DNA of 6,438 bases. Source: an uncultured Porphyromonadaceae bacterium. GTDB taxonomy: Bacteria > Bacteroidota > Bacteroidia > Bacteroidales > Muribaculaceae. A program made the translations under genes and the position numbers. Numbering within the stretch: position 1 is the stretch's first letter; each line of letters begins with the position of its first letter. The stretch is from NCBI GenBank assembly GCA_947176285.1, contig CAMWQF010000166.1:1-6438 (forward strand). The letters run 5' to 3'. The notes beneath the pieces are model-generated. The model saw only the letters and a program-made list of their open reading frames with translations. It ran no database searches and was not told the origin of the DNA. Positions 1 through 6,437 of this stretch are shown here, one piece after another.

Positions 1-962
1 GCCATCTTTATCACCTCGTCGCCGATCTTGAATGTAACAGTGTAGTAGTTGTCGGCATAAGTTCCAACGAATACGAGATCATATGCCGGCATAGTAGCAG
101 GCACCTCTCCCCAACCGCTGAAAGTGTGACCTTCCATCTCCGGAGCAACAGGAGCAACGATCTCTGCACCATATTCAAGTTCGAGAGTCTGGAATACTTC
201 TTGATCGATCCTGAATACGACTTTATATGTATTGACCGAGTAATCACCCTTGAACACAAGATCCTGAGCCGGCATAGCAGCCGGAACATCTCCCCAGCCA
301 CTGAAAGTGTAACCCTCCTTGGCCGGAGCTTCGGGGACAATTATTTCCTCTTCATACGCAAGTTCCTGCGACACAAATAATTCATCGCCGATATAGAATG
401 ACACTGTGTAATGATTTATTACATATGATCCATTGATCTCAACATCATGTGCAGGCATAGTGGCAGGAATTTCTGACCAACCACTAAACGTATATCCAAC
501 CTTTTCAGGGACATCGTTGAATGCCGGAATTGTCTCTCCAAAGTGAAGTTGATCAGTATGAACTACTTCACCATCTACCTTAAAGACAACATTGTAGGTC
601 ATGACATCATATTTTCCTTGGAAAACAAGATCTTTCGCAGGCATGGTTTCCGGGACATCAGTCCATCCACTGAAGGAAAATCCTTCTTTCACGGGAACCT
701 CCGGGACTATTATAGTAGAGCCATATGCCACCTTATCAGAGTAGATCTCCTCATCATCTACCATAAATGTCAAAGTATACATATTGACAGTGTAGGTGCT
801 GTTGATCTCAATATCGTAAGCAGGCATAGTGGCGGGAACTTCACCCCAACCGTTGAAAGTATATCCTTCTTTTGCCGGAACCTCCGGAGCAACGATCGGA
901 TCACCATATCCAATCTCAAGAACCTTCACGATTTCGCCGTCGATCTTAAACACAGCGGAGTA
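1..962 (-). repeat. Tandem 61-62-codon InlB-like repeats (five full, one partial)
   Basis: Repeat units read on the minus strand occupy 962-780, 779-597, 596-411, 410-228 and 227-45, with a partial sixth at 44-1. The third unit is one codon longer. Each begins with a Y-x-V-x-F strand, then a four- to five-residue turn containing D/G-E, then an 'APE-P-EGYTFSGW' core and 'VPATMPA', and ends in a short strand. The ends come in two flavours: D-x-E-I-N in repeats 1 and 3, and D-L-V-F in repeats 2, 4 and 5. Identical peptide stretches are often encoded by different synonymous codons, so these are old repeats maintained at protein level rather than recent DNA duplications. Confidence 0.9.
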
Positions 963-1397
963 ATAAGGGGACATGACGAAAGGAGACGATGGCATCCCAA
1001 TGCGACTGCCGGACTTGAAAGTAAGTTCAGAACCGTCCTCACCTTTTACAAGCACGATCTGCCCGGTCTTCTTGTCTTTCATGTAGAAAGTGATTTTTTC
1101 ACCTTCAGCCGTGTTACTGCGGATACGCATGTAAAGACAGCTTTCGCCTTGGGTCAATTCTAATTTTTCAGCTAACCCTCGGCATTCGTCGTCAACAAAC
1201 GCTCCGATTTCATACGCAGACAGATCTTCAAAATCCTTATTCTCCATCCGGAAATACAGACTCATGTCGTAGCGGAAGTCGGAAGGATTCACTGTCCAGG
1301 ACTCATCACGAAGTCCTGCAAATGCCGATACGCACACCGTCATGAGCAACACGATCAGCGGCGCAAGCATCTTGCCTTTTAATCTTCTCTTTAACAT
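1..1397 (-). CDS. Secreted InlB-type (List-Bact) repeat protein, 3' end outside the window
   Basis: The frame is open from the ATG at 1397-1395 to the left edge, giving 465 complete residues and no stop, so the C-terminus is missing. Residues 1-27 are a Sec signal peptide: basic MLKRRLKGK, a hydrophobic core, then VSAFA before the likely cut. Residues about 28-145 form a beta-rich domain with the motifs YEIGAFVDDECRG and YMRIRSNTAEGE, a type I associate with N-termini of secreted Bacteroidota repeat proteins. From residue 146 come five tandem repeats of 61-62 residues and the start of a sixth, each with a GxTFSGW core followed by VPATMPA. This matches the InlB B-repeat/List-Bact family, small beta-grasp-like domains common in surface proteins. 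The role is probably a surface or secreted stalk, adhesin or substrate-binding protein. A C-terminal sorting domain would be expected beyond the edge. The function is unknown. The start has no Shine-Dalgarno, as is usual in this phylum. Confidence 0.93.
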   Translation of the reverse strand, partial: MLKRRLKGKMLAPLIVLLMTVCVSAFAGLRDESWTVNPSDFRYDMSLYFRMENKDFEDLSAYEIGAFVDDECRGLAEKLELTQGESCLYMRIRSNTAEGEKITFYMKDKKTGQIVLVKGEDGSELTFKSGSRIGMPSSPFVMSPYYSAVFKIDGEIVKVLEIGYGDPIVAPEVPAKEGYTFNGWGEVPATMPAYDIEINSTYTVNMYTLTFMVDDEEIYSDKVAYGSTIIVPEVPVKEGFSFSGWTDVPETMPAKDLVFQGKYDVMTYNVVFKVDGEVVHTDQLHFGETIPAFNDVPEKVGYTFSGWSEIPATMPAHDVEINGSYVINHYTVSFYIGDELFVSQELAYEEEIIVPEAPAKEGYTFSGWGDVPAAMPAQDLVFKGDYSVNTYKVVFRIDQEVFQTLELEYGAEIVAPVAPEMEGHTFSGWGEVPATMPAYDLVFVGTYADNYYTVTFKIGDEVIKM

Positions 1398-1586
1398 TTA
1401 ATTAAATAGGTTAAGTAAAAAATATTTATAATTATACTATTCATTTGTAAGAAGTTGTTTCAACTGCTTCTAAAACTACCGCTATATCCGAAAAAAGCTG
1501 TCGGATCAACTTACTAAAGAGAAACAAAGACAAAAGAAGTCAGACAACTACGAGAATTTATACGGAGCGGTGGCCACTTTCAAATA

Positions 1587-1619
1587 CAAAGTTAATATAA
1601 AAAGTGCCTTAATTGCAAA
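1587..1619 (-). promoter_or_regulatory. Bacteroidota-type promoter for the repeat-protein gene
   Basis: On the minus strand there is a TTTG at 1619-1616, then 21 nt, then TAACTTTG at 1594-1587. This fits the Bacteroidota housekeeping consensus (-33 TTTG, -7 TAnnTTTG, 19-21 nt spacing). It points at the repeat-protein gene and would start transcription near 1580, giving a leader of about 180 nt before the ATG at 1397. The same TAACTTTG octamer occurs upstream of the glycosidase gene. Confidence 0.7.
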
Positions 1620-1820
1620 CTTTACAATAAAAAAATTTAACATTTTAATAATTATTTGTGTTTTTTGCACTATTATAGGAAAGTTAGACCGACGGATGCG
1701 ATTCTATGCCTCATGTCAAAAAATGGTCTTAGTGAAAAACAGTAAAGCAGCCGAAAAGAACATTGTTGGTTTTTTGATTGTTAGAATTGCAAGAATAAAT
1801 ATAATCAAGAATAAATATCA

Positions 1821-1826
1821 AAAGGA
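1821..1826 (+). promoter_or_regulatory. Ribosome binding site of the WG-repeat gene
   Basis: AAAGGA lies 6 nt before the ATG at 1833. It is the only clear Shine-Dalgarno-like site in front of a start in this window; the minus-strand genes have plain A/T-rich leaders. It supports the chosen start, which immediately precedes the first WG repeat. Confidence 0.55.
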
Positions 1827-1832
1827 ATATAT

Positions 1833-2309
1833 ATGAAAAAGGAAATGCTTTGGGGATATATAGACAAGAAGGGGGATATGGTGATAGAGCCAAGGTTTCA
1901 TGATGCATGGGATTTTCATGAAGGACTTGCGGCAATAAAGATTGATTGGGCACGCGGCTATATTGATAAAGCAGGAAATATGGTGATCGAACCGCAGTTT
2001 CAATATGCCGGACCTTTTACAGATGGGAAAGCCCTTGTGGAACTTGATGGACTCCGTGGCTATATCAAGCCGGACGGAAGTTGGGCTGAGGAGCCACATA
2101 GAGCAGAGGGCAATCCGGCGGCATATCCTCCCCCACCCTTAACACCTCAGTTGCCCGAGGAATATGAATATAGCGAAGGGTTAGCTGCCGCAGCGAAGGG
2201 GAAAAAATACGGATATATGAATAAGGATGGAAAGTTTGAGATAAAGCCGCAATACGTACAAGCGAAAGCCTTTCATGAAGGGTTAGCCGCTGTACTTGTG
2301 AAAATATAA
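1833..2309 (+). CDS. Small WG-repeat protein
   Basis: This 158-residue protein consists almost wholly of WG (KWG) repeats of about 33 residues. Repeat 1 (about 6-38) reads LWGYIDKKG...VIEPRF...F-HEGLAAI. Repeat 2 (40-72) reads RGYIDKAGNMVIEPQF...F-DGKALV. Repeat 3 (74-88) is cut short at RGYIKPDGSWAEEP. A proline-rich linker (about 94-108, with PPPP) follows, then a partial repeat tail (YSEGLAAA) and repeat 4 (125-156) YGYMNKDGKFEIKPQY...FHEGLAAVLV. The Trp of the WG pair survives only in the first unit. WG repeats are beta-hairpin modules found in bacterial proteins of mostly unknown function, often as longer secreted arrays. Here there is no signal peptide or membrane segment, so the product is predicted cytoplasmic. 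It ends straight after a half-finished repeat, and the terminator begins in its stop codon. It could be a remnant of a longer WG protein, but the intact frame, ribosome site and terminator suggest an expressed gene. Confidence 0.85.
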   Translation: MKKEMLWGYIDKKGDMVIEPRFHDAWDFHEGLAAIKIDWARGYIDKAGNMVIEPQFQYAGPFTDGKALVELDGLRGYIKPDGSWAEEPHRAEGNPAAYPPPPLTPQLPEEYEYSEGLAAAAKGKKYGYMNKDGKFEIKPQYVQAKAFHEGLAAVLVKI

Positions 2310-2347
2310 AAAGGAGACGCCTGTGATTTTCCAGGCGTCTCCTTTTT
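2308..2347. terminator. Strong bidirectional intrinsic terminator between convergent genes
   Basis: A perfect 16-bp inverted repeat pairs AAAAAGGAGACGCCTG (2308-2323) with CAGGCGTCTCCTTTTT (2332-2347) around an 8-nt loop. The A-run on one side and T-run on the other make it work in both directions. It ends the plus-strand WG-repeat gene, whose TAA at 2307-2309 is partly inside the stem, and the minus-strand glycosidase gene ending at 2367. Confidence 0.92.
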
Positions 2348-2366
2348 ATATATGATCAGATTGATG

Positions 2367-4430
2367 TCAGTGTTTGGAGGGAATGAGAGTGTATGTCTTC
2401 ACTATGCCATTATAATCGCATTTCACAGTAGCCTTATCATTTGCAGAAGCGGGCTGCTGAATCTCAATTTTAACCGGTTGACCGGAAGAAGCCACCGCTG
2501 AAACTTCAGGCGTCTTGTCTGAAAGAAGAGTATACGGCACATCATAGCGGTCATATCCTGTATATCCATTATCGTTGGTGGAACGGGTGGGATGATCAGG
2601 AAGATTCAAAGCCACTCCATTGACTGCAATTGTTACTTCAGGAGCCGGAGTGTAAGAAAGATCATCTCCTTTCTTACTGAAACCTACACCATTCAATATC
2701 ACAGCAGGACGCCCGGGAGCACCTTCAGCCACAAGGTAGATGGCATGCTTACCATCAAGACCATCAACCGCATCTGCAACATCAACCTTAAACTTAGTGA
2801 TTTCCCGAGGAGATCCGGAAGGGACAACGACTTCTCCAATTTTCTTTCCTTTCCAAGTTTCATTGTCATACGGGCCATCAAGCATTACGCTAAGTTTTAC
2901 AGGCCATGGAGCAGTCGGAGTAAGAAATACATTGAACTCTGTTTCATTTCCGGGTTTAGTACCCTCGAAAGGCTTAATACCCTTTGAAGCTTTTTCAAGA
3001 CCTCCAAAACCGAAATATTTATAGCCAACAATATCTCCTCCGTTCATATTTACTGCCATATTCGGGTCCCAAATATCCCAGGTATCTTGCATAGATCCAA
3101 TGTTGGATAAATAGCATGCATATCCTGAATCGTAAAATTTATAGGGGTCAAGACCGTAGATCTGGAAACCCTCGGAAGTCACCTCCGCACCCGGATAATA
3201 ATCACCGTTAGATGCTTTTGCAGTCCATTTTTCATCAGGGGCATATGGATCATAACCTGTAATTGACACGATGCCGCCGTCGGCAACTTTCTTCTTATCC
3301 CATTCAATCTTGACCGGAGCTACCATAGCCTGACGAGCAAAGCCAAAGCCGCGAGGAGGACGATGATAGAATACGTACCACTGCCCGTTGATTTCCTGAA
3401 GAGAGCCATGGGTGTTGTGAGCAGCATTTGTTTCTTTGAGAGCAGTTCCATCTTCGTTAAGCACAATGCCACGTGAATCTACAAGCACACCACCACTGCG
3501 CCATGGGCCGAGAGGACTATCGGCAAATGCATATCGAAGAGTAGAATTTGTGCTTGGAAGCCCATAATCAGGACCTGAATATCCGGAAAAAATCATCACA
3601 TATTTGTTTCCGACCTTTCGGATAGAGGAAGCCTCGAAGAAATTGAAGTCGCCGGGATTCTGCTCGCTATATAGAGCCGGATATTTCGTGCCTTCAGGAT
3701 CTTTAATCACACCATAGCGTGCACTTGCAGGCATGAAATAGGGTATAATTTCTGTGCCGGGACGCACAGAGTACATAGTATTCTGGTCAAGTTCGGCAGC
3801 ACTTGAATGCTGGAAACCCCAGAAACCATAAGCTCTGAATCCTTTTTTATAATCCGGATCTTTTTTGTCAGTGATCTGCTCGATGAAAATTGATGGGTCA
3901 AAGCCGAGAATGCTACCATCTACTACCGCTGTACCCTCCTCATTTAGATTGACAGGAGTGAAAGGACCATTAGGACGGGGACCTTTGCATACCATTGCTT
4001 CACGACGGGGACCTCGGCTGTGGGGATAAAGATAATATTCCTTATTTCCTTTACGATCTCTAACCTCAACAAGGTCGGGAGCGAACATGACATCCCATTT
4101 ACCGTCTTTTTCATAAGTGAAGATAGCACCCTCATCGCGCCAATCCGTGAGGTCTTCAACCGGAGCAGACCACATACGGATATCAGGGCCGCAGTATTCA
4201 TTCACTCGAAGGTCGTGAGAACCGATGATATAAGCACGATACTTGCCCGGATTGTCTGGATCCTCAAAAACTCTTGGTTCTCCATCGGGAAGGTGTTCCC
4301 ACAGAGGCAGATAGGGATTGCCAACACCTACCTTGTCATTGGCTAGTGCATGTGTCTGAGAACTGAGTAATCCAGCCGAACAAACAGCAATTGCAGCAAG
4401 TCCGCGAAGAGCGGATTTTGTATAGTTCAT
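2367..4430 (-). CDS. Secreted family 43 glycoside hydrolase with CBM6-like module
   Basis: This 687-residue exported protein has a signal peptide at about 1-30 (MNYTKSALRG, hydrophobic core, QTHALA before NDK). Residues about 36-392 are a GH43-type five-bladed beta-propeller: GEPRVF near 50-55, GSHD at 70-73, MFAPDLVEV near 116-123, FDPSIFIE (178 = likely pKa-tuning Asp), FFEASSIRK (Glu266 = likely general acid), then NTHGSLQEINGQWYVFYHR. Residues about 395-590 resemble CBM6 (GGDIVGYKYFGFGG), and about 597-687 form a further all-beta module. GH43 enzymes remove arabinose, xylose or galactose units from plant polysaccharides; the subfamily and substrate cannot be fixed here. The usual catalytic-base Asp appears replaced by Glu51. 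No SusC/SusD genes flank it, so it may be an orphan enzyme. An upstream in-frame TTG at 4436 could start two codons earlier, but the ATG at 4430 is preferred. There is no clear lipobox, so periplasmic or secreted. Confidence 0.9.
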   Translation of the reverse strand: MNYTKSALRGLAAIAVCSAGLLSSQTHALANDKVGVGNPYLPLWEHLPDGEPRVFEDPDNPGKYRAYIIGSHDLRVNEYCGPDIRMWSAPVEDLTDWRDEGAIFTYEKDGKWDVMFAPDLVEVRDRKGNKEYYLYPHSRGPRREAMVCKGPRPNGPFTPVNLNEEGTAVVDGSILGFDPSIFIEQITDKKDPDYKKGFRAYGFWGFQHSSAAELDQNTMYSVRPGTEIIPYFMPASARYGVIKDPEGTKYPALYSEQNPGDFNFFEASSIRKVGNKYVMIFSGYSGPDYGLPSTNSTLRYAFADSPLGPWRSGGVLVDSRGIVLNEDGTALKETNAAHNTHGSLQEINGQWYVFYHRPPRGFGFARQAMVAPVKIEWDKKKVADGGIVSITGYDPYAPDEKWTAKASNGDYYPGAEVTSEGFQIYGLDPYKFYDSGYACYLSNIGSMQDTWDIWDPNMAVNMNGGDIVGYKYFGFGGLEKASKGIKPFEGTKPGNETEFNVFLTPTAPWPVKLSVMLDGPYDNETWKGKKIGEVVVPSGSPREITKFKVDVADAVDGLDGKHAIYLVAEGAPGRPAVILNGVGFSKKGDDLSYTPAPEVTIAVNGVALNLPDHPTRSTNDNGYTGYDRYDVPYTLLSDKTPEVSAVASSGQPVKIEIQQPASANDKATVKCDYNGIVKTYTLIPSKH

Positions 4431-4473
4431 GGTCAAATAAAAATTAAATTATGAAACAATTTTTTGCTTGCTA

Positions 4474-4481
4474 CAAAGTTA
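4474..4481 (-). promoter_or_regulatory. Putative -7 promoter element of the GH43 gene
   Basis: TAACTTTG on the minus strand matches the Bacteroidota -7 consensus TAnnTTTG and is identical to the octamer upstream of the repeat-protein gene. It would start transcription about 35-40 nt before the ATG at 4430. No TTTG sits at the ideal 19-21 nt upstream; the nearest (4517-4514) is 32 nt away, and the -33 position falls inside the terminator stem. It is therefore a partial match, possibly activator-dependent. Confidence 0.5.
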
Positions 4482-4511
4482 ATAAAAAAATCCGGATTTT
4501 TCATCCGGATT
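4482..4511 (-). terminator. Intrinsic terminator of the exchanger gene
   Basis: Read on the minus strand, AATCCGGA (4511-4504), a 7-nt loop (TGAAAAA) and TCCGGATT (4496-4489) form an 8-bp stem followed by a T-run at 4490-4484. It lies about 30 nt beyond the stop of the AspT-family gene at 4542. This indicates that the exchanger and the glycosidase are separate transcription units despite sharing a strand. Confidence 0.8.
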
Positions 4512-4541
4512 ATCAAATAAACTGTTAAATTCTTATCTTCA

Positions 4542-6248
4542 TTATAGACTTGTCACAAGAACAAGCACTATTCCGAATATTATGAGAAGTGTATTTGAGA
4601 CTGCATATGTAATGGTATATCCAAGAGCAGGGACAGAACTGCCAAGTCGCTCCTGTACTGCACCAAGACCCGCAGTGGTCTTTCTCGCTCCGGCACAGCA
4701 ACCGAGTGTCACTGCCGGATGAAACTTAAATAGCTTATGTCCGATAAGGATAGAGAGAAAGAGTGGGACCAATGTCACGATAAGACCGGCAATAAAGATT
4801 TTTGGTCCTACTTCTGAAAATGCACTGATGAAAGAGGGTCCTGAAGCGATGCCAATCACTGCGATATACATATTCAAACCGAGATTATTGAATACCCATA
4901 GAGATGCCTTTGGAATAGCACCATAGACCGGACGCTTTGACCGCATCCACCCCATTACAAGGCCAGCAACCAGTGCTCCCCCACTCGCACCCAGACTTAC
5001 AGAGACCGCACCTATTTTAATAGCCAAGGCTCCTAAAAGACCTCCGAGAAGGATTCCGAGTCCAATGAATACAAAATCTGTGGAGAGTGTGCGAGGGTCG
5101 GCATATCCAATTTCTTTAGAAGCGCGGTCAAGGCATTTCTTCGTGCCTACCAGTTCAAGGATATCGCCCGGTTTCACGACTGTGCCACCGAGAGGATTGA
5201 GAGCGACATCATTCCTGACTATTTTTTTGATATCCACACCATCCATCCAGCGCTCCTCAATCAACTGATGGAACGGGGTCTCTTTAAACTTACGAGCCAC
5301 CGTGACATCTACATCCTCGACCGGGAAAGAAAGCAGTTCAACACCCGGAACTTCATGGCCAAACCAAGCATGGTCTCCAACTATCATCTCTCTACGGGCA
5401 GCAATTGCTACAATATCGTCTTTAAAGATTTGAGTGTCCGGGGCTATGTCATCAATCACCAAACCATCAGACGCGCGCTTGATACGCTCAACCGTAATCC
5501 TACGATCTTGCTTTGCAAATTCAGCCTCAAGTTCTGAAACAGTCCTTGTCTGCGACATCCAATCACCACATGCATCAAAAGCGCGGAATGCCACCGGGCG
5601 AGCAGCATTGAAACTTGCAGGATCTCCATTACCTGAAACTGGACTAAGTGTTTTTTCCAATTCCCGCGTCATTGCTTTCACCTTATCAAGACCTCCCATC
5701 ATAGCAGGACCCACATAGCCGAGGAGCCAAACGGCACCAAGAGTACCAAATACGTAGGTCATTGCATAGCAGACGGGGATCGCAGCGACCATGTCCTTAA
5801 TGGACTCGGGAGATCCGGAAAGAGAATTAACAGTATCTTCTGCCGCTCCAACAACCGGGGAAGCAGTAGAAGCACCTGCCATCATACCGGCAGCCTGACC
5901 CGGATTAAGCCCGAACCAGAAAGATACTCCTATTGAAGCACCGAGAATAAGCACACATACCACGACGGCAAACAGCACCTCCTTAAGTCCATCACCACGA
6001 AGTGATTTGAAGAACTGAGGACCGACACTATAACCGATACAGAAAAGGAACAGCAGGAAGGAAACGGTCTTAAGCGGGCCCCCTACATCTATGTTAAGCT
6101 GGCCGACAAGTACGCCAACAATCAGAACGGAGGTAACAGTGCCAAGAGCAATGCCCTTGAACTTTAATTTACCGAGCCAAAAACCAATTCCTATTGTAAG
6201 AAACACCGCCAATGCCGGCGTATGCCTCAATGCTTCAACAAACCACAT
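4542..6248 (-). CDS. aspT: AspT/YidE-family exchanger, probable aspartate:alanine antiporter
   Basis: This 568-residue membrane protein has the duplicated layout of the aspartate:alanine exchanger family. The first block of about five hydrophobic segments (residues 10-180) is followed by a cytoplasmic stretch (about 185-388) and a second block of about five segments (390-566). The duplicated family motif appears as GMMAGASTASPVVGAAED (121-138) and again as GCCAGARKTTAGLGAVQE (516-533). The central part holds two TrkA-C/RCK-C-like units, about 215-300 and 302-380, the second with PGDILELVG. The stretch IPVCYAMTYVFGTLG (157-171) closely resembles what I remember of AspT from Tetragenococcus. 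AspT swaps external aspartate for internal alanine; with aspartate decarboxylase AspD this makes a proton-motive force. No aspD is visible, though it could lie past the right edge. Related members export succinate or have unknown substrates, so the family is firm and the substrate is inferred. Length is close to family size. The leader is A/T-rich without a Shine-Dalgarno. Confidence 0.88.
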   Translation of the reverse strand: MWFVEALRHTPALAVFLTIGIGFWLGKLKFKGIALGTVTSVLIVGVLVGQLNIDVGGPLKTVSFLLFLFCIGYSVGPQFFKSLRGDGLKEVLFAVVVCVLILGASIGVSFWFGLNPGQAAGMMAGASTASPVVGAAEDTVNSLSGSPESIKDMVAAIPVCYAMTYVFGTLGAVWLLGYVGPAMMGGLDKVKAMTRELEKTLSPVSGNGDPASFNAARPVAFRAFDACGDWMSQTRTVSELEAEFAKQDRRITVERIKRASDGLVIDDIAPDTQIFKDDIVAIAARREMIVGDHAWFGHEVPGVELLSFPVEDVDVTVARKFKETPFHQLIEERWMDGVDIKKIVRNDVALNPLGGTVVKPGDILELVGTKKCLDRASKEIGYADPRTLSTDFVFIGLGILLGGLLGALAIKIGAVSVSLGASGGALVAGLVMGWMRSKRPVYGAIPKASLWVFNNLGLNMYIAVIGIASGPSFISAFSEVGPKIFIAGLIVTLVPLFLSILIGHKLFKFHPAVTLGCCAGARKTTAGLGAVQERLGSSVPALGYTITYAVSNTLLIIFGIVLVLVTSL

Positions 6249-6264
6249 AATTATTAATTTAATT

Positions 6265-6278
6265 CATAATGCATAATG
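6265..6278. repeat. Tandem heptamer CATAATG x2
   Basis: CATAATG occurs twice head to tail (6265-6271 and 6272-6278), followed by a partial AATG. It sits about 17 nt before the exchanger start codon. Such short A/T repeats are common in Bacteroidota intergenic DNA, and no function is claimed. Confidence 0.6.
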
Positions 6279-6374
6279 AATGACAGTTAAAAATAAAGTT
6301 TTATACATATCTTAACAAATATTAAGTGAAGATGTTTACATAGTATCGTAGGATGGTGAAAGTGTATAATAAAG

Positions 6375-6395
6375 TTTTGCCCCTCCGGGGCAAAA
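6375..6395. terminator. G/C hairpin flanked by A/T runs, possible bidirectional terminator
   Basis: TTTTGCCCC (6375-6383) pairs with GGGGCAAAA (6387-6395) around a 3-nt TCC loop, a 9-bp perfect stem. The A/T ends of the stem give only a short U-run after the G/C part in either direction, so termination is plausible but not certain. It could equally be part of the exchanger's leader. Confidence 0.5.
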
Positions 6396-6409
6396 TGTAT
6401 GAGAGATAC

Positions 6410-6437
6410 TTAACCCCGAGCTTTCGCTCGGGGTTAA
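6410..6437. terminator. 12-bp hairpin at the window edge, probable terminator of a neighbouring gene
   Basis: TTAACCCCGAGC (6410-6421) pairs perfectly with GCTCGGGGTTAA (6426-6437) around TTTC. On the minus strand the loop reads GAAA closed by C-G, a stable GNRA tetraloop. There is no T-run on the minus side, and the plus side is cut by the window edge, so its direction cannot be decided. It probably ends a gene outside the window. Confidence 0.5.

Larger units (their letters stand above)
1398..1832. other. A/T-rich intergenic region between divergent genes
   Basis: This gap of 435 bp separates the minus-strand repeat protein from the plus-strand WG-repeat gene. It contains the minus-strand promoter at 1587-1619 and the long leader of the repeat-protein gene. 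In that leader a small hairpin can form (ATCCGA at 1486-1491 with TCGGAT at 1501-1506, 9-nt loop), too weak to call a regulator. I found no convincing TAnnTTTG promoter on the plus strand for the WG-repeat gene. A plus-strand open frame runs from a GTG at 1570 to a TGA overlapping the WG start. It crosses the opposing promoter, is very rich in I/K/N, and resembles no family I know, so I do not call it a gene. Confidence 0.7.

Noticed and set aside
11..340. Minus-strand open frame of 109 codons, and plus-strand frame at 126-380
   Set aside because: Both overlap the in-frame repeat units of the secreted protein and are low-complexity shadows of them.
1..962. CRISPR array or DNA satellite because of regular 183-bp spacing
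   Set aside because: The period is a protein repeat with diverged synonymous codons. There are no short identical repeats with unique spacers.
543..1163. Plus-strand open frame of 206 codons
   Set aside because: It is antisense to the repeat protein and shows the same 183-bp periodicity, as expected for a shadow of the real repeats. It has no recognisable family or ribosome site.
1570..1836. Plus-strand frame of 88 codons whose TGA overlaps the WG-repeat ATG (ATGA), suggesting translational coupling
   Set aside because: It starts at a GTG without a ribosome site, crosses the strong opposing promoter, and has the I/K/N-rich composition of non-coding A/T DNA. The overlap is probably chance.
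1818..2099. Minus-strand frames opposite the WG-repeat gene
   Set aside because: They are antisense to clear WG repeats and have no family resemblance.
4431..4436. TTG start two codons upstream for the glycosidase
   Set aside because: The ATG at 4430 gives a normal signal peptide start, and nothing favours TTG over it.
5268..5537. Plus-strand frames inside the exchanger gene (also at 5065-5268, 5434-5718 and 6091-6276)
   Set aside because: They are antisense to a well-supported membrane protein and have no recognisable domains.
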